A stretch of DNA of 64,000 nucleotides from Catenovulum sediminis. Its GTDB lineage: Bacteria > Pseudomonadota > Gammaproteobacteria > Enterobacterales > Alteromonadaceae. Made by a program: the position numbers and the translations under genes. The notes below the pieces were generated by a model. That model was not told the origin of the DNA. It ran no database searches and saw only the letters and a program-made list of their open reading frames with translations. Location: contig NZ_CP041660.1 in assembly GCF_007289895.1 (NCBI RefSeq), positions 3,038,001 to 3,102,000 on the forward strand, written 5' to 3'. Within the stretch, counting starts at the first letter, position 1. Each line of letters opens with the position of its first letter. This document shows positions 10,145 to 20,897 of this stretch, one piece after another.

Positions 10145-11728
10145 ATGTTGAAGAGAAAACTAAGTGTAATCAGCGCAGCTTTGTTTTGTACTGCGTGTTC
10201 CGTTGAAATACAAACGGATGATCATGATAAGCAAGAGCCGCATGATTATCCGGATCAAGTCGAAACCACTGCAGAAAAAATCTTTCCGGTTGGCTTAGCC
10301 GCTTCATCCCCATTTATTGACGAAATAGACACACAGACAGATACATCTGCGGCCAGTGCGCAACGGCCGCTTGGCACTGTTCCGCATTATATTTGGGCGA
10401 CCAGACGAATAGCTAGAGTACTTAATGGCATGACGCCATTGCGCGATGATTTTATGGTGGAAGCTTTTTATCGGCGTGGTCACAATGCAAATTGTTTTGG
10501 CCCCGAAATCGCTTACCAAGGTCATGTCGATGCAACGAGTTCTGATATGGAAGATGGCACTTTACCATCTGGTGATGTTGGCATCTGGTTAACTTCTGCT
10601 GACAATGGACAAGCCTGTTCAGTTGCACAAACCAATAGTTTACTGCGCGGCGTACAAAGTCAAAGTCGAATGGCCTTAATGACATTGGCGAGTATGGTAT
10701 CGACTGCAATCGCGGAGGGAGAAAGTTTACCTGCAGATGAAGAGTCTTTAGATTTAACCGTGGCAATGGATAACCTAGGTTTATCGGATATCAATTTTAC
10801 TTCTGCAGTTATCAGCAGAGCGGATGATGCATGGGTGTACAGCGTAGAGTTTGCCTATCAGGTTGACGGTCATGACTATGATATTTGGTTGGAAATGAAC
10901 CATATGCCAGGCTCAGACATCTCGATATATGATGGAAATCTCAGTTATTTGGTAGAAGGTGAGGTTGGCGTCGCGGGCATTGAGTTTCAAGGGGGAAACT
11001 GTGCTTTGGATGAAAGAAGTTTGGCTGGTTCACTCAGCTATAGTCGCGATGGTAGTGATATCGCGTTGCAGGCTCGAACCGCAACATTATGTGGCCACGA
11101 TGTCAGCAATGCATATAATGCGGATGGCTTAGTTGATGTAGACAACCTGTATGATAGTGTTAGTAATCCAGATGGTTGGAGTGAAAACTTTGCTATTTTT
11201 GGCGCTAATTTTTCCCAACAAACGATAGAAGGTGAATACACCTATGTGTGGCAAGCCGGTGCCCATGATTCTCATAGTCGAATTATAACGGTTGGATTAA
11301 ATGATCCTGATTTAGCCAATGGTGAAGCACATTATGGATATGGGGATACAATAGACAATACTGATGGTTGGATCAAAGGGTTTATATGTAACTGGGCGGG
11401 TCCGAACAATGATCATACATTACAGCCTTATACGCAAAGACAACATATCGATTATGATGAGTCGACCGGCCTCTATGACGGGACAGCTCATAGAGCCAAT
11501 ATAGCCTATGCACCGACCAACAGCTGTGACTATGATGGCTTAGCTAGTTTTGTATTTGACATTGATGCAAGCGGGGCTTTGGGAGACATCGCAGACGAAA
11601 GTGCGGATCTCGCTTACGCTAACGATTTATGGGCTTCAAGTGATACAACGCTAAGCGTACCTGAAGCGCTGCAAGCAAGGGGCATTGATGTGCCTGAAAT
11701 ACCTTTTGGCTGGCCTGCTGATGAATGA
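10145..11728 (+). CDS. Putative lipoprotein of unknown function
   Basis: A 527-residue protein with a type II signal peptide: a basic start (MLKRKLSVISAAL) and a lipobox LFCTAC placing the lipidated Cys at residue 19. An acidic, low-complexity linker follows. The rest is rich in Asp, Gly and aromatics with scattered Cys (CFGPEIAYQG, CNWAGPNNDH, NSCDYDG), suggesting an extracytoplasmic beta-rich fold. I do not recognise a domain. It appears to be a single gene ending at a strong terminator shared with cspD. Confidence 0.7.
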   Translation: MLKRKLSVISAALFCTACSVEIQTDDHDKQEPHDYPDQVETTAEKIFPVGLAASSPFIDEIDTQTDTSAASAQRPLGTVPHYIWATRRIARVLNGMTPLRDDFMVEAFYRRGHNANCFGPEIAYQGHVDATSSDMEDGTLPSGDVGIWLTSADNGQACSVAQTNSLLRGVQSQSRMALMTLASMVSTAIAEGESLPADEESLDLTVAMDNLGLSDINFTSAVISRADDAWVYSVEFAYQVDGHDYDIWLEMNHMPGSDISIYDGNLSYLVEGEVGVAGIEFQGGNCALDERSLAGSLSYSRDGSDIALQARTATLCGHDVSNAYNADGLVDVDNLYDSVSNPDGWSENFAIFGANFSQQTIEGEYTYVWQAGAHDSHSRIITVGLNDPDLANGEAHYGYGDTIDNTDGWIKGFICNWAGPNNDHTLQPYTQRQHIDYDESTGLYDGTAHRANIAYAPTNSCDYDGLASFVFDIDASGALGDIADESADLAYANDLWASSDTTLSVPEALQARGIDVPEIPFGWPADE

Positions 11729-11777
11729 CGGTAGTAGGGTTGTCTATCTTGTATGAAGACTCACTATGAAGACCAAC

Positions 11778-11805
11778 AAAAAAAGCAGCTTAAGCTGCTT
11801 TTTTT
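11778..11805. terminator. Bidirectional terminator between lipoprotein gene and cspD
   Basis: AAAAAGCAGCTTAAGCTGCTTTTT is a near-perfect palindrome with A and T tracts on either side. It can therefore stop transcription from the lipoprotein gene on the plus strand and from cspD on the minus strand. Confidence 0.85.
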
Positions 11806-11828
11806 ATCTCGTGTTTTTCAACGGTCAT

Positions 11829-12044
11829 TTATTTAACCATATCAGATAATTTGATGTTGGTTGCATGCAGTCCTTTTGGACCTTCTTCAAGTTCAAACTC
11901 AACTTCTTGGCCGGCTTTTAGAGTGCGGTACCCATCCATGCTTATTGTCGAGTAATGAGCAAACACGTCTTCTTCTTTGCCTTCTGGTACGATGAAACCA
12001 AAACCTTTAGCATTGTTGAACCATTTTACTTTACCTGTAGCCAT
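11829..12044 (-). CDS. cspD: Cold shock-like protein CspD
   Basis: A 71-residue single cold-shock domain. RNP1 (KGFGFI) and RNP2 (VFAHYS) are intact, and the protein opens [14 protein letters not shown]. The divergent arrangement next to clpS-clpA is the classic CspD context. CspD is a nucleic-acid-binding protein that inhibits replication in stationary phase in E. coli. The 224-bp gap to clpS holds both promoters. Confidence 0.9.
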   Translation of the reverse strand: MATGKVKWFNNAKGFGFIVPEGKEEDVFAHYSTISMDGYRTLKAGQEVEFELEEGPKGLHATNIKLSDMVK

Positions 12045-12268
12045 ACTACTATTCCTTCTGAATCTTGAACAGGGTCGATTTAAATAATCGCGACTTGAGT
12101 CGAAATCTGAATACCGCTTGAAAATCAGATAAAGCGACTACATATCAACTGTAGATAAATTACGCATCTAGTCAAGTTAAATTGAGCTAATTAAATAAAA
12201 AAAGCGTATATTTGACGAATAAGGTAAAATCTTTGTGCATTCGGTAAATCGCGAGCTATATTTGAATT

Positions 12269-12589
12269 ATGAGTAAACAGAATAACCCTGAATTTGATCA
12301 TGGGGAATTAAAGGAAGCGGTCAGGCAGGCACTTAAGCCGCCACCATTATATAAAGTTATATTAAACAACGATGATTATACCCCAATGGATTTTGTGGTT
12401 GAGGTATTGACGAAGTTTTTTAAGATGGATACTGAAAAAGCAACGCAAATCATGTTGACTATACATTATGAGGGTAAAGGAGTTTGTGGCACCTTTACTT
12501 TTGAAATAGCCGAAACAAAAGTGGCTCAAGTTAATCAGTATGCGCGTGAGAACCAGCACCCCTTGATGTGCACTATGGAACAAGCGTAA
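12269..12589 (+). CDS. clpS: ATP-dependent Clp protease adaptor ClpS
   Basis: A 106-residue N-recognin that delivers proteins with N-terminal Leu, Phe, Trp or Tyr to ClpAP. The binding-pocket segment [21 protein letters not shown] and the motif [21 protein letters not shown] are present. It is followed 40 bp later by clpA, forming the expected operon. The window also holds aat and bpt, which create ClpS substrates, so the whole Leu/N-degron branch is close together here. Confidence 0.96.
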   Translation: MSKQNNPEFDHGELKEAVRQALKPPPLYKVILNNDDYTPMDFVVEVLTKFFKMDTEKATQIMLTIHYEGKGVCGTFTFEIAETKVAQVNQYARENQHPLMCTMEQA

Positions 12590-12629
12590 TGGTAAGGACG
12601 CAAAATTTTGTTAGCCTGTGGAGTACCTT

Positions 12630-14903
12630 ATGCTAAATAAAGATCTAGAAACAACGTTAAACGAAGCTTTCAGAGACGCAAGACAGCACCGTCACGAGTT
12701 TATGACGGTAGAGCATCTATTACTGGCGTTGTTGAGTAATCCTGCTGCTAGAGAAGCGCTTGAAGCGTGTGGTGCTCAACTGGAGCAAATCCAGCAAGAA
12801 CTTTCAACTTTTATTCACGAAACTACCCCTGTTATTCCTAAAGATGACACAGAGCGCGAGACTCAACCTACTTTAGGTTTTCAGCGTGTCTTGCAGCGAG
12901 CCGTGTTTCATGTGCAGTCTTCCGGTAAATCTGAAGTAACCGGAGCCAATGTGCTTGTTGCGATATTTAGCGAACAAGAATCACAAGCTGTTTATTTATT
13001 GAAAAAAGCAGACGTATCAAGACTAGATGTTGTGAACTTTATTTCTCATGGAATCAAAAAAACCGAGAATGAAGATATCAATGAATCGCCAGCAATTGAA
13101 AGTGAAGAAAGCAGCGAGGCTGTTGAAGGTGGCAGTGTATTGCGCTCTTTCTCTACAAATTTAAACAAAGAAGCGGAACAAGGCAAAATAGACCCGTTAA
13201 TTGGACGAGAAGCAGAACTAGAGCGTACTGTTCAGGTTTTATGTCGTCGCCGTAAAAATAATCCTTTATTGGTCGGTGAAGCCGGTGTTGGCAAAACCGC
13301 TATTGCGGAAGGGTTAGCTTATCGAATTGTCAATAACGATGTACCTGAAGTTATTGAGAAAGCGACAATTTACTCTCTGGATATGGGGGCTTTGTTAGCA
13401 GGCACTAAATATCGAGGCGACTTTGAAAAACGCTTTAAAAATTTATTAAAAGAACTGGAGAAAGATCAGCAAGCGATTCTCTTTATTGATGAAATCCATA
13501 CCATTATTGGTGCTGGTGCTGCATCTGGTGGCGTGATGGACGCGTCTAATTTGCTCAAGCCTCTGCTATCGGGTGGTAAAATCAAATGTATTGGTTCAAC
13601 GACCTATCAGGAATTCCAGGGGATTTTTGAAAAAGACCGAGCTTTGGTTCGCCGCTTTCAAAAAGTAGATGTGACTGAACCGTCGGTTGACGATACGACG
13701 AAAATACTGATGGGGTTAAAATCGCGCTACGAAGAACATCATGGTGTTCGGTTTACCCACAAAGCAATGCGTGCAGCGGCAGAATTGTCTGCCAAATACA
13801 TTAACGAGCGTAAGCTACCAGATAAAGCAATTGATATTATTGATGAAGCCGGTGCAAGCCAGCGTTTATTACCGGTGAGCAAACGTAAAAAAACGGTAAA
13901 TGTGGCAGACATTGAACAAATCATTGCAAAAATAGCACGTATTCCTGAAAAATCAGTTTCGTCTTCAGATAAAGCGGTGTTAAAAAATCTTGAACGAAAC
14001 CTTAAAATGGTAGTGTTCGGCCAGAACCCTGCAATAGAAACATTGACCTCCGCGATTCGATTGGCCCGTTCTGGTTTACGTGATGAAACTAAACCTATTG
14101 GTAGCTTTTTATTCGCAGGCCCTACAGGGGTGGGGAAAACCGAAGTAACCCAGCAGTTGGCAAAGGCACTTGGTATTGAACTAATTCGCATCGATATGTC
14201 TGAGTATATGGAGCGTCATGCAGTTTCCAGATTAATAGGCGCGCCTCCGGGGTATGTTGGTTTTGATCAGGGGGGGTTATTGACCGATCAAGTTATCAAA
14301 CATCCGCACTCAGTCGTTTTATTGGATGAGATTGAAAAAGCACACCCAGATGTCTTTAATATCCTGTTGCAAGTGATGGATCATGGCACGTTAACCGATA
14401 ATAATGGGCGTAAAGCTGATTTTAGAAACGTGGTATTTGTCATGACCACAAATGCGGGGGTACAAGAAACAGCTCGTAAATCTATTGGTTTCCAGCAACA
14501 GGATTACAGTACAGATGCCATGCAGGAAATCAATCGAACCTTTACACCCGAGTTTCGCAACCGATTAGATAATATTATCTGGTTTAATCACTTAACACCG
14601 GAAATTATTGTTCAGGTGGTTGATAAGTTTATTGCCGAACTAGAATCATTATTGGATAAAAAAGGTGTTGCACTTAATTTGCAAAGCGATGCCAGAGAGT
14701 GGTTAGCGGAAAAAGGTTATGATAAAGCGATGGGCGCAAGGCCGATGGCTCGCGTCATACAAGAAAACTTGAAAAAACCGTTAGCGAACGAATTATTGTT
14801 TGGTGCGCTCAGTAAAGGCGGAAGTGTAACTATTACTGTAAATGGTGATGAACTCAGTTTTCAGTATGAAAGTGAACAAGCCGAAGCTGAGAGTACAGAC
14901 TAA
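12630..14903 (+). CDS. clpA: ATP-dependent Clp protease ATP-binding subunit ClpA
   Basis: Hsp100 unfoldase of 757 residues that partners with ClpP. An N-domain (about 1-145) is followed by two AAA+ modules with Walker A motifs GEAGVGKTA and GPTGVGKTE. The sensor and IGAPPGYVGFDQGG pore-loop region of D2 are present. The ATG at 12630 is chosen over an upstream in-frame GTG at 12618: GGAG at 12620-12623 sits six bases before it, and the resulting MLNKDLE start matches the family. Confidence 0.97.
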   Translation: MLNKDLETTLNEAFRDARQHRHEFMTVEHLLLALLSNPAAREALEACGAQLEQIQQELSTFIHETTPVIPKDDTERETQPTLGFQRVLQRAVFHVQSSGKSEVTGANVLVAIFSEQESQAVYLLKKADVSRLDVVNFISHGIKKTENEDINESPAIESEESSEAVEGGSVLRSFSTNLNKEAEQGKIDPLIGREAELERTVQVLCRRRKNNPLLVGEAGVGKTAIAEGLAYRIVNNDVPEVIEKATIYSLDMGALLAGTKYRGDFEKRFKNLLKELEKDQQAILFIDEIHTIIGAGAASGGVMDASNLLKPLLSGGKIKCIGSTTYQEFQGIFEKDRALVRRFQKVDVTEPSVDDTTKILMGLKSRYEEHHGVRFTHKAMRAAAELSAKYINERKLPDKAIDIIDEAGASQRLLPVSKRKKTVNVADIEQIIAKIARIPEKSVSSSDKAVLKNLERNLKMVVFGQNPAIETLTSAIRLARSGLRDETKPIGSFLFAGPTGVGKTEVTQQLAKALGIELIRIDMSEYMERHAVSRLIGAPPGYVGFDQGGLLTDQVIKHPHSVVLLDEIEKAHPDVFNILLQVMDHGTLTDNNGRKADFRNVVFVMTTNAGVQETARKSIGFQQQDYSTDAMQEINRTFTPEFRNRLDNIIWFNHLTPEIIVQVVDKFIAELESLLDKKGVALNLQSDAREWLAEKGYDKAMGARPMARVIQENLKKPLANELLFGALSKGGSVTITVNGDELSFQYESEQAEAESTD

Positions 14904-14926
14904 ACGGATTGTATGGTGTGGTGAGC

Positions 14927-14962
14927 AAACAATGTGTGTTTGATAATAAACACACATTGTTT
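14927..14962. terminator. Bidirectional terminator between clpA and infA
   Basis: A perfect 15-base stem (AAACAATGTGTGTTT with its complement) around a six-base loop, with A and T runs at its ends. It lies between the convergent clpA and infA. Confidence 0.85.
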
Positions 14963-14969
14963 TACTGTA

Positions 14970-15188
<219 letters not shown>

Positions 15189-15267
15189 TCAGTTAAAAAC
15201 CTCAGTATTTTAAGCCGTATAAAAAATTCGCGCAGATCATGCCCTAAGCTTCACCGTATGTAAAGGT

Positions 15268-15987
15268 TTAGCTGGTTTTTTCTACATTAAGCCATTTATT
15301 TTGTACTAATCTCTGATGTGGATAAAATTTCGACTTGTAATTCATTTTATTACAACCGTCTACCTGATAACCCAAATATAAAAATTGCCGTGCGCTTAAA
15401 CGCGTCAATTCAATCTGTTGCAATATTGCAAAGGTGCCAAGCGAATAGGCTTGGTAATCGGGATCAAAAAAAGTATAAACCGCGGAATAACAGTTAGGCA
15501 GGCAGTCAATGACACTGACCGCTATCAATTTTTGCTTATCATAAATCTCTAAAAATCCAACTTGTAACCAATGGGCTTCGACAAAACTTAAATATTGTTC
15601 AACATTAGCAGGGTACATGCTGCCATCGGCATGACGTGTGTTGATATAGTTTTCATAAAGTGAGTAATAAGTAAGCGGATCAGTTTGATTGAGATTAAGC
15701 TTTACCATAAAGTTAGCGCACTTTCGAATAACGCGTTTTTGATTTTTACTGGCTGCAAACTTAATGACCGGTATCCGAATGGATTGGCACTCACTACATA
15801 AATTACAATGCGGTCGGTATACTTGCGCGCCGCTGCGCCTAAAACCCATCTCCATTAATTTTTCGTAGTTGGCTGGGTTGTATACGATATTATCAAGCGC
15901 GACCAACAATCTTTCTTTATTTTGAGGCAAGTAGTCACAGCTAAACTCTTCAGAAATACCAAATTGAATTGGAATATTATGGCCCAT
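15268..15987 (-). CDS. bpt: Aspartate/glutamate leucyltransferase Bpt
   Basis: A 239-residue R-transferase-like enzyme that attaches Leu from Leu-tRNA to proteins with N-terminal Asp or Glu, making them ClpS-ClpAP substrates. The Cys-containing motif CDYLPQNKERL, the HCNLCSECQSIRIPV cluster and the YLGYQVDGCNKMNYKSKFYPH ending are typical. Its ATG overlaps the aat stop by 11 bases and is preceded by CAGGAG inside aat, so the two are translationally coupled. Confidence 0.94.
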   Translation of the reverse strand: MGHNIPIQFGISEEFSCDYLPQNKERLLVALDNIVYNPANYEKLMEMGFRRSGAQVYRPHCNLCSECQSIRIPVIKFAASKNQKRVIRKCANFMVKLNLNQTDPLTYYSLYENYINTRHADGSMYPANVEQYLSFVEAHWLQVGFLEIYDKQKLIAVSVIDCLPNCYSAVYTFFDPDYQAYSLGTFAILQQIELTRLSARQFLYLGYQVDGCNKMNYKSKFYPHQRLVQNKWLNVEKTS

Positions 15988-16684
15988 AATTGAGCTCCTG
16001 CGGCAGCCAGCTTTTTGAATGATTGCGTTGGTGAATAAGTTGAGCTGCTATCTTCAAAAAATCCTTGCGAGGCATTTCATACACGCCCAAAGTTTGCAAG
16101 TGAGGATTCACCATCTGACAGTCAATTAGTTGCACACCGTTTGCTAGACAATGTTTCCCTAAACAATTGAAAGCTGCTTTTGAAGCATCTGTTTTTAAAT
16201 GAAACATCGACTCACCACAAAACAATGAACCCAGCAACACACCATATAAACCACCCACTAATTGATCATTGCTCCATACTTCAAGTGAGTGTGCATATCC
16301 TGCACGATGTAAATTGTTATAGGCTGTTTGTATATCCTTATTGATCCAGGTTCCTTCATTTCTTTCTCTAAGTTTAGCGCAATTATCGATAACCGCAGAG
16401 AAACATTGGTTTAGCGTGAAGCGATAGTTATATTTGCGGATAGATTTTTTAAGACTGCGGTTTGCTGTGATTTGCTCTGGCTTAATGACACCGCGCGGAT
16501 CAGGGCTCCACCATAAAATAGGCTCACCAGGGTTGTACCAAGGGAAAATGCCGTTACTGTATGCACTTATAAGGCGCTCAACAGATAAATCCCCACCAAT
16601 CGCTAATAGGCCGTTAGGGGACGCTAATGCTAGTTGAGGCGGGGGAAAGTGTAGATGATCTGGGTCCAGTTCGTAGAGTGCTAT
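15977..16684 (-). CDS. aat: Leucyl/phenylalanyl-tRNA-protein transferase Aat, probable ATA start
   Basis: Transfers Leu or Phe to proteins with N-terminal Arg or Lys. The reading frame contains the full conserved body: SPNGLLAIGGDLS, FPWYNPGEPILWWSPDPRGV, the GYAHSLEVW block, LVGGLYG and GESMFHLKTDASKAA. No ATG, GTG or TTG precedes this body in frame. The frame opens after a TGA, and a GGAGG lies six bases before an ATA at 16682-16684. Starting there gives 235 residues against 234 in E. coli. An internal GTG at 16256-16258 would lose more than half the protein. The ATA start is inferred. Confidence 0.88.
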   Translation of the reverse strand: MALYELDPDHLHFPPPQLALASPNGLLAIGGDLSVERLISAYSNGIFPWYNPGEPILWWSPDPRGVIKPEQITANRSLKKSIRKYNYRFTLNQCFSAVIDNCAKLRERNEGTWINKDIQTAYNNLHRAGYAHSLEVWSNDQLVGGLYGVLLGSLFCGESMFHLKTDASKAAFNCLGKHCLANGVQLIDCQMVNPHLQTLGVYEMPRKDFLKIAAQLIHQRNHSKSWLPQELNYGP

Positions 16685-16701
16685 TTTAAACCTCCACAGA
16701 G

Positions 16702-16731
16702 ATTGAGCTAAACTAGAAAGTTTAGCTCAAT
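16702..16731. other. Inverted repeat between trxB and aat
   Basis: ATTGAGCTAAAC and GTTTAGCTCAAT form a perfect 12-base stem with a six-base loop. No T tract follows on the minus strand, so it is not an ordinary terminator for trxB. It ends only a few bases before the aat ribosome binding site and could be a weak terminator or structured leader controlling aat-bpt. Confidence 0.5.
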
Positions 16732-16758
16732 AGATACGATATAGATACGATAGTTAAA

Positions 16759-17742
<984 letters not shown>

Positions 17743-17902
17743 TTAAAAATTTAAATAGTGCGTAAATTTGCATAAAAAACGTCCGGTAAGTGGACAAAAG
17801 CTCTATTTAAGATAAATCTTTATTTAAGGTCGGCTAAGGATATATCAAGTGAACCAAACTTGGCTAATCGAATTTAACTTTTCGCCTATTCGGAAAAAAC
17901 TA

Positions 17903-18496
17903 TTAGCCTAAGCGTTTTTGAATTCTCTCACGCGTTTCGCGTTTTTTCTCAGCTGATTTTTTCAGTAATACAATCGTTGCACCATAGCTGCCCAGTTGTG
18001 TGGTTGCACTATGGCAAGCCAATACTAAATCAATATTCGGTAACCAGGCGTTAATATAACTTTTAAGGCGGGCAGGATGAGGTTTGTTTTTAAGCCCTAA
18101 TCCATGCACTAGTAGTACGCAGCGGATGTTATTTTCATGGCTTTGCGTAATAAATTTAAAAACTTCTAAACGAGCTGCTTCTACGGATAACTTGCTTATA
18201 TTTAATGTAGACTCTACCCGGTATTTACCTTGCCTTAGCGATTTAAACACACCGTCTTGTACGCCTTCTTTTTTGTAAGCAATAATGTCATAAGGATCTA
18301 CAGCTTCAACAAACCCAGTGGTCAGTTGATTTTCCTCAAGTTCATTGATTTGATTTAATGCCGCTCTAAGCCGCGCGCCATTTTCATTCTTTTTAGTATT
18401 AGGCACATGGATTATGTCTTGTTCGATAGGTTTGACGTCAGAGACTTCTTCACAAAACAGAGCCCAGTCGTCTTGGTGGGTATTGTGTAAATCCAT
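17903..18496 (-). CDS. smrA: Smr-domain endonuclease, SmrA-like
   Basis: A 197-residue protein with a conserved N-terminal part (VDPYDIIAYKKEGVQDGVFKSLRQGKY) and a C-terminal Smr domain (about 95-185). The core motif VLLVHGLGLK is seen, together with HPARLKSYINAWL. The layout matches E. coli SmrA (YdaL), a DNA endonuclease family member. The C-terminal tail is basic (KKRETRERIQKRLG). It is a single gene. Confidence 0.85.
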   Translation of the reverse strand: MDLHNTHQDDWALFCEEVSDVKPIEQDIIHVPNTKKNENGARLRAALNQINELEENQLTTGFVEAVDPYDIIAYKKEGVQDGVFKSLRQGKYRVESTLNISKLSVEAARLEVFKFITQSHENNIRCVLLVHGLGLKNKPHPARLKSYINAWLPNIDLVLACHSATTQLGSYGATIVLLKKSAEKKRETRERIQKRLG

Positions 18497-18582
18497 AGGG
18501 CCTCCAAAAAAAGTGAAAATATACTTAAGTTAATTTTTCTAGGGTCGATAACTTGATTAAGTCAGCATACTCTAGGTGTTTT

Positions 18583-18759
18583 ATGTCACAGGATATATCT
18601 TTGGATCAAGTTGATTTATTAATTAATGAAATAATTATTGATGAACCTAATATGATGAATGAGGTGCTTTCTTCTATTCAACTATTGGGCAATGATATTT
18701 CAGAATTAAAAAAACATTATCAAGATAGACCTAAGACCGTTTTTAAAATACCACGTTGA
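18583..18759 (+). CDS. Small hypothetical protein
   Basis: A 58-residue frame from the ATG at 18583 (an upstream in-frame start at 18553 is less likely). It is Ile/Leu/Asp-rich and amphipathic, with no membrane segment. It converges on mnmC, with a single base between the two genes. An AGG lies eight bases before the ATG. I do not recognise a family. Confidence 0.45.
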   Translation: MSQDISLDQVDLLINEIIIDEPNMMNEVLSSIQLLGNDISELKKHYQDRPKTVFKIPR

Positions 18760-18760
18760 T

Positions 18761-20773
18761 TTAGCTGTTTACCTCCAACCCACGTTTCAACCCTCTAAAT
18801 ATGAAACGATTGGGATGCAGCGCCTCAATTGCAAAGCTCGGTAATGGCAACCCCTCTCCCGCCATCACCGAAGCTAAGCAATCAGCAAGTAAAGGAGCGG
18901 TTGTTAACCCACGCGAACCGAGTCCAGTTAAAACATACAAACCAATATTGTCAACTTCAGGTAATGGGTCTTTATAACGTCTGTTTTTACATAGCAGAGA
19001 TTTTTTCAGGTATTGCGGTGAATTCACTAAACCACACATTGGCAGGTGGTCTGGTGTTGCACTGCGAATAGACGCTCGCTCGCCGCTAACATTTTTTTCG
19101 CTCAACTCGTCCGATAAAGCTGGCAGATGTTTTTTTTGTAAGGCTAAATTGCTCAGATTATCTTGACTGGTTGGCTGGCTGTCCGTTTGGCCATGTTTGT
19201 AGGTTGCGCCAATACAATGCAGATTATTTGTTTCGGGGGTTAAATATCCCTTGTGACATAACACAGTGTTTAAGTTTTTTAACGATGCATGACTGTTGAT
19301 ATGTGTAATCTGACCTCGAACCGGCGACAAACTTAAATGTTGGGTGTAGCTAAAATCGCGGCTATTGTGACTCAAAGCTAAAACGACAGAAGGCGTGATA
19401 GTTTCAAACTGAGCGGATTCACAATCAAACTTTAAACGCCAATGAGATTCTATTTTTTGTATGTCAACTAATTCAGCATCCGAAATAATAGACACCTTCC
19501 GACATTGGGCTAAATATGTTTTGGCTGCCTTTACAAACGCTTTTGGGTTAATCCAGCCTGCGTCCGGGAAGTAGAGGCCGCCTGTATCTATTGAGACGCC
19601 AGCAACCTCGCTGCATTGCGTTGCATCTAATGCTTGAAAAACGGATTGCGGCCAGAGTTCCCCTTCAACGAGACTGTTTTGACGTTCTTTTACAATATCA
19701 GAAAAAGCTAATTGAATTAGGCCACAAAAATCAGCATCGAAATCAAATTTAGATTGCCAGTAGTGATAATATTGTTGGCTGAATTGAAATGCTTTAAGGT
19801 TGACCTCACTAAAAGCATTGTGGTTGTTTTGTAACATGGGATAAATGGCACCCTGTTGATTTCCTGAAGCACCATCTGTCTCTAAAGTTGGGCAGTACAG
19901 CTCAACTTGAAAATCTCGTTGAACCAGTGCCAGCGCCGTTGTAACTGCTGCAATACCGCCGCCAACAATAGCAACTTTTTTACTTGGACTCATCTCAATT
20001 GGGTAGATGTTCCATTTAGGCTTTGCGCTGTCAGTATTCTTTTTATGGATTAAAACGCCTTGTATACGCTCTCGTTTGTAACCAAAACCTTTTACTTTTT
20101 CAACGTTAAAACCAGCCTCGATTAAACCGCGACGCACAAATCCAGCCGCCGTAAATGTAGAAAAGGTTGCATTGGGTTTAGAGTAAAAAGCCATGTTATT
20201 AAATAGGCTTTGTTGCCACATATCTGGATTTTTACTGGGTGCAAATCCATCTAAAAACCACGCATCGATAAAGCCATTGCTCACATTTTGCATTTGTGGC
20301 ATCTGCTCTGCAATGTCGCCTAACCAAAGGTCTAAAGTGATGTTACCATCAAAGTGAATTCTGTGTGGGCCTGAAACTAAATATGGGTATTGTGCCAACA
20401 GCTGATTTGACCAGTAGGTTAATTGCGGCCAAGCCTTTAATGCTGTTTGTAATGCGCTTTTTTCCAATGGGAACTTTTCAAATGAAATAAAATGCAGTTT
20501 TTTAAGCTGTGCGCTAGGGTGTGTTTGTTTAAAGTTTATAAACCGTTGGCAGACCGCTAGAAAGTTTAGACCCGTGCCAAAACCCGTTTCGGCAATGGTG
20601 AAGTGACTATGGTTGTTAGTTTGCCAGCGTCCCACTAGATTGTTGCCATTTTGAAATACCTCATACGATTCTGTTAACCCATCCTCTTTAGAAAAGTAGA
20701 TATCATCATATTTTTCGGATATCGGGTTACCATTTTCGTTAAATTGCACATCGGCTGTCGTGATATTATTCAA
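18761..20773 (-). CDS. mnmC: Bifunctional tRNA mnm5s2U biosynthesis protein MnmC
   Basis: A 670-residue fusion enzyme matching E. coli MnmC (668). The N-terminal methyltransferase half has the SAM-binding ETGFGTGLNFL and the WFLDGFAPSKNPDMW motif. The C-terminal FAD-dependent half starts with KVAIVGGGIAAVTTALAL (about residue 266) and ends with the GLGSRGLTTAPL segment. It converts cmnm5(s2)U through nm5U to mnm5U at the wobble position of several tRNAs. It is divergent from fabB. Confidence 0.96.
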   Translation of the reverse strand: MNNITTADVQFNENGNPISEKYDDIYFSKEDGLTESYEVFQNGNNLVGRWQTNNHSHFTIAETGFGTGLNFLAVCQRFINFKQTHPSAQLKKLHFISFEKFPLEKSALQTALKAWPQLTYWSNQLLAQYPYLVSGPHRIHFDGNITLDLWLGDIAEQMPQMQNVSNGFIDAWFLDGFAPSKNPDMWQQSLFNNMAFYSKPNATFSTFTAAGFVRRGLIEAGFNVEKVKGFGYKRERIQGVLIHKKNTDSAKPKWNIYPIEMSPSKKVAIVGGGIAAVTTALALVQRDFQVELYCPTLETDGASGNQQGAIYPMLQNNHNAFSEVNLKAFQFSQQYYHYWQSKFDFDADFCGLIQLAFSDIVKERQNSLVEGELWPQSVFQALDATQCSEVAGVSIDTGGLYFPDAGWINPKAFVKAAKTYLAQCRKVSIISDAELVDIQKIESHWRLKFDCESAQFETITPSVVLALSHNSRDFSYTQHLSLSPVRGQITHINSHASLKNLNTVLCHKGYLTPETNNLHCIGATYKHGQTDSQPTSQDNLSNLALQKKHLPALSDELSEKNVSGERASIRSATPDHLPMCGLVNSPQYLKKSLLCKNRRYKDPLPEVDNIGLYVLTGLGSRGLTTAPLLADCLASVMAGEGLPLPSFAIEALHPNRFIFRGLKRGLEVNS

Positions 20774-20897
20774 TTTTATTGGTCCAATCAGTTTACAAGC
20801 ATCGCATTTTACTAGAAATTAACAGATAATATGAAGCTTTAGATAATCCAGAAAACAATCAAGGCAAATTTGTGCCTTTAGTACTGAGAGGAAATTT

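Noticed and set aside
16434-16637. A 67-codon plus-strand frame opposite aat
   Set aside because: It lies opposite the conserved N-terminal half of aat, which is clearly coding on the minus strand.
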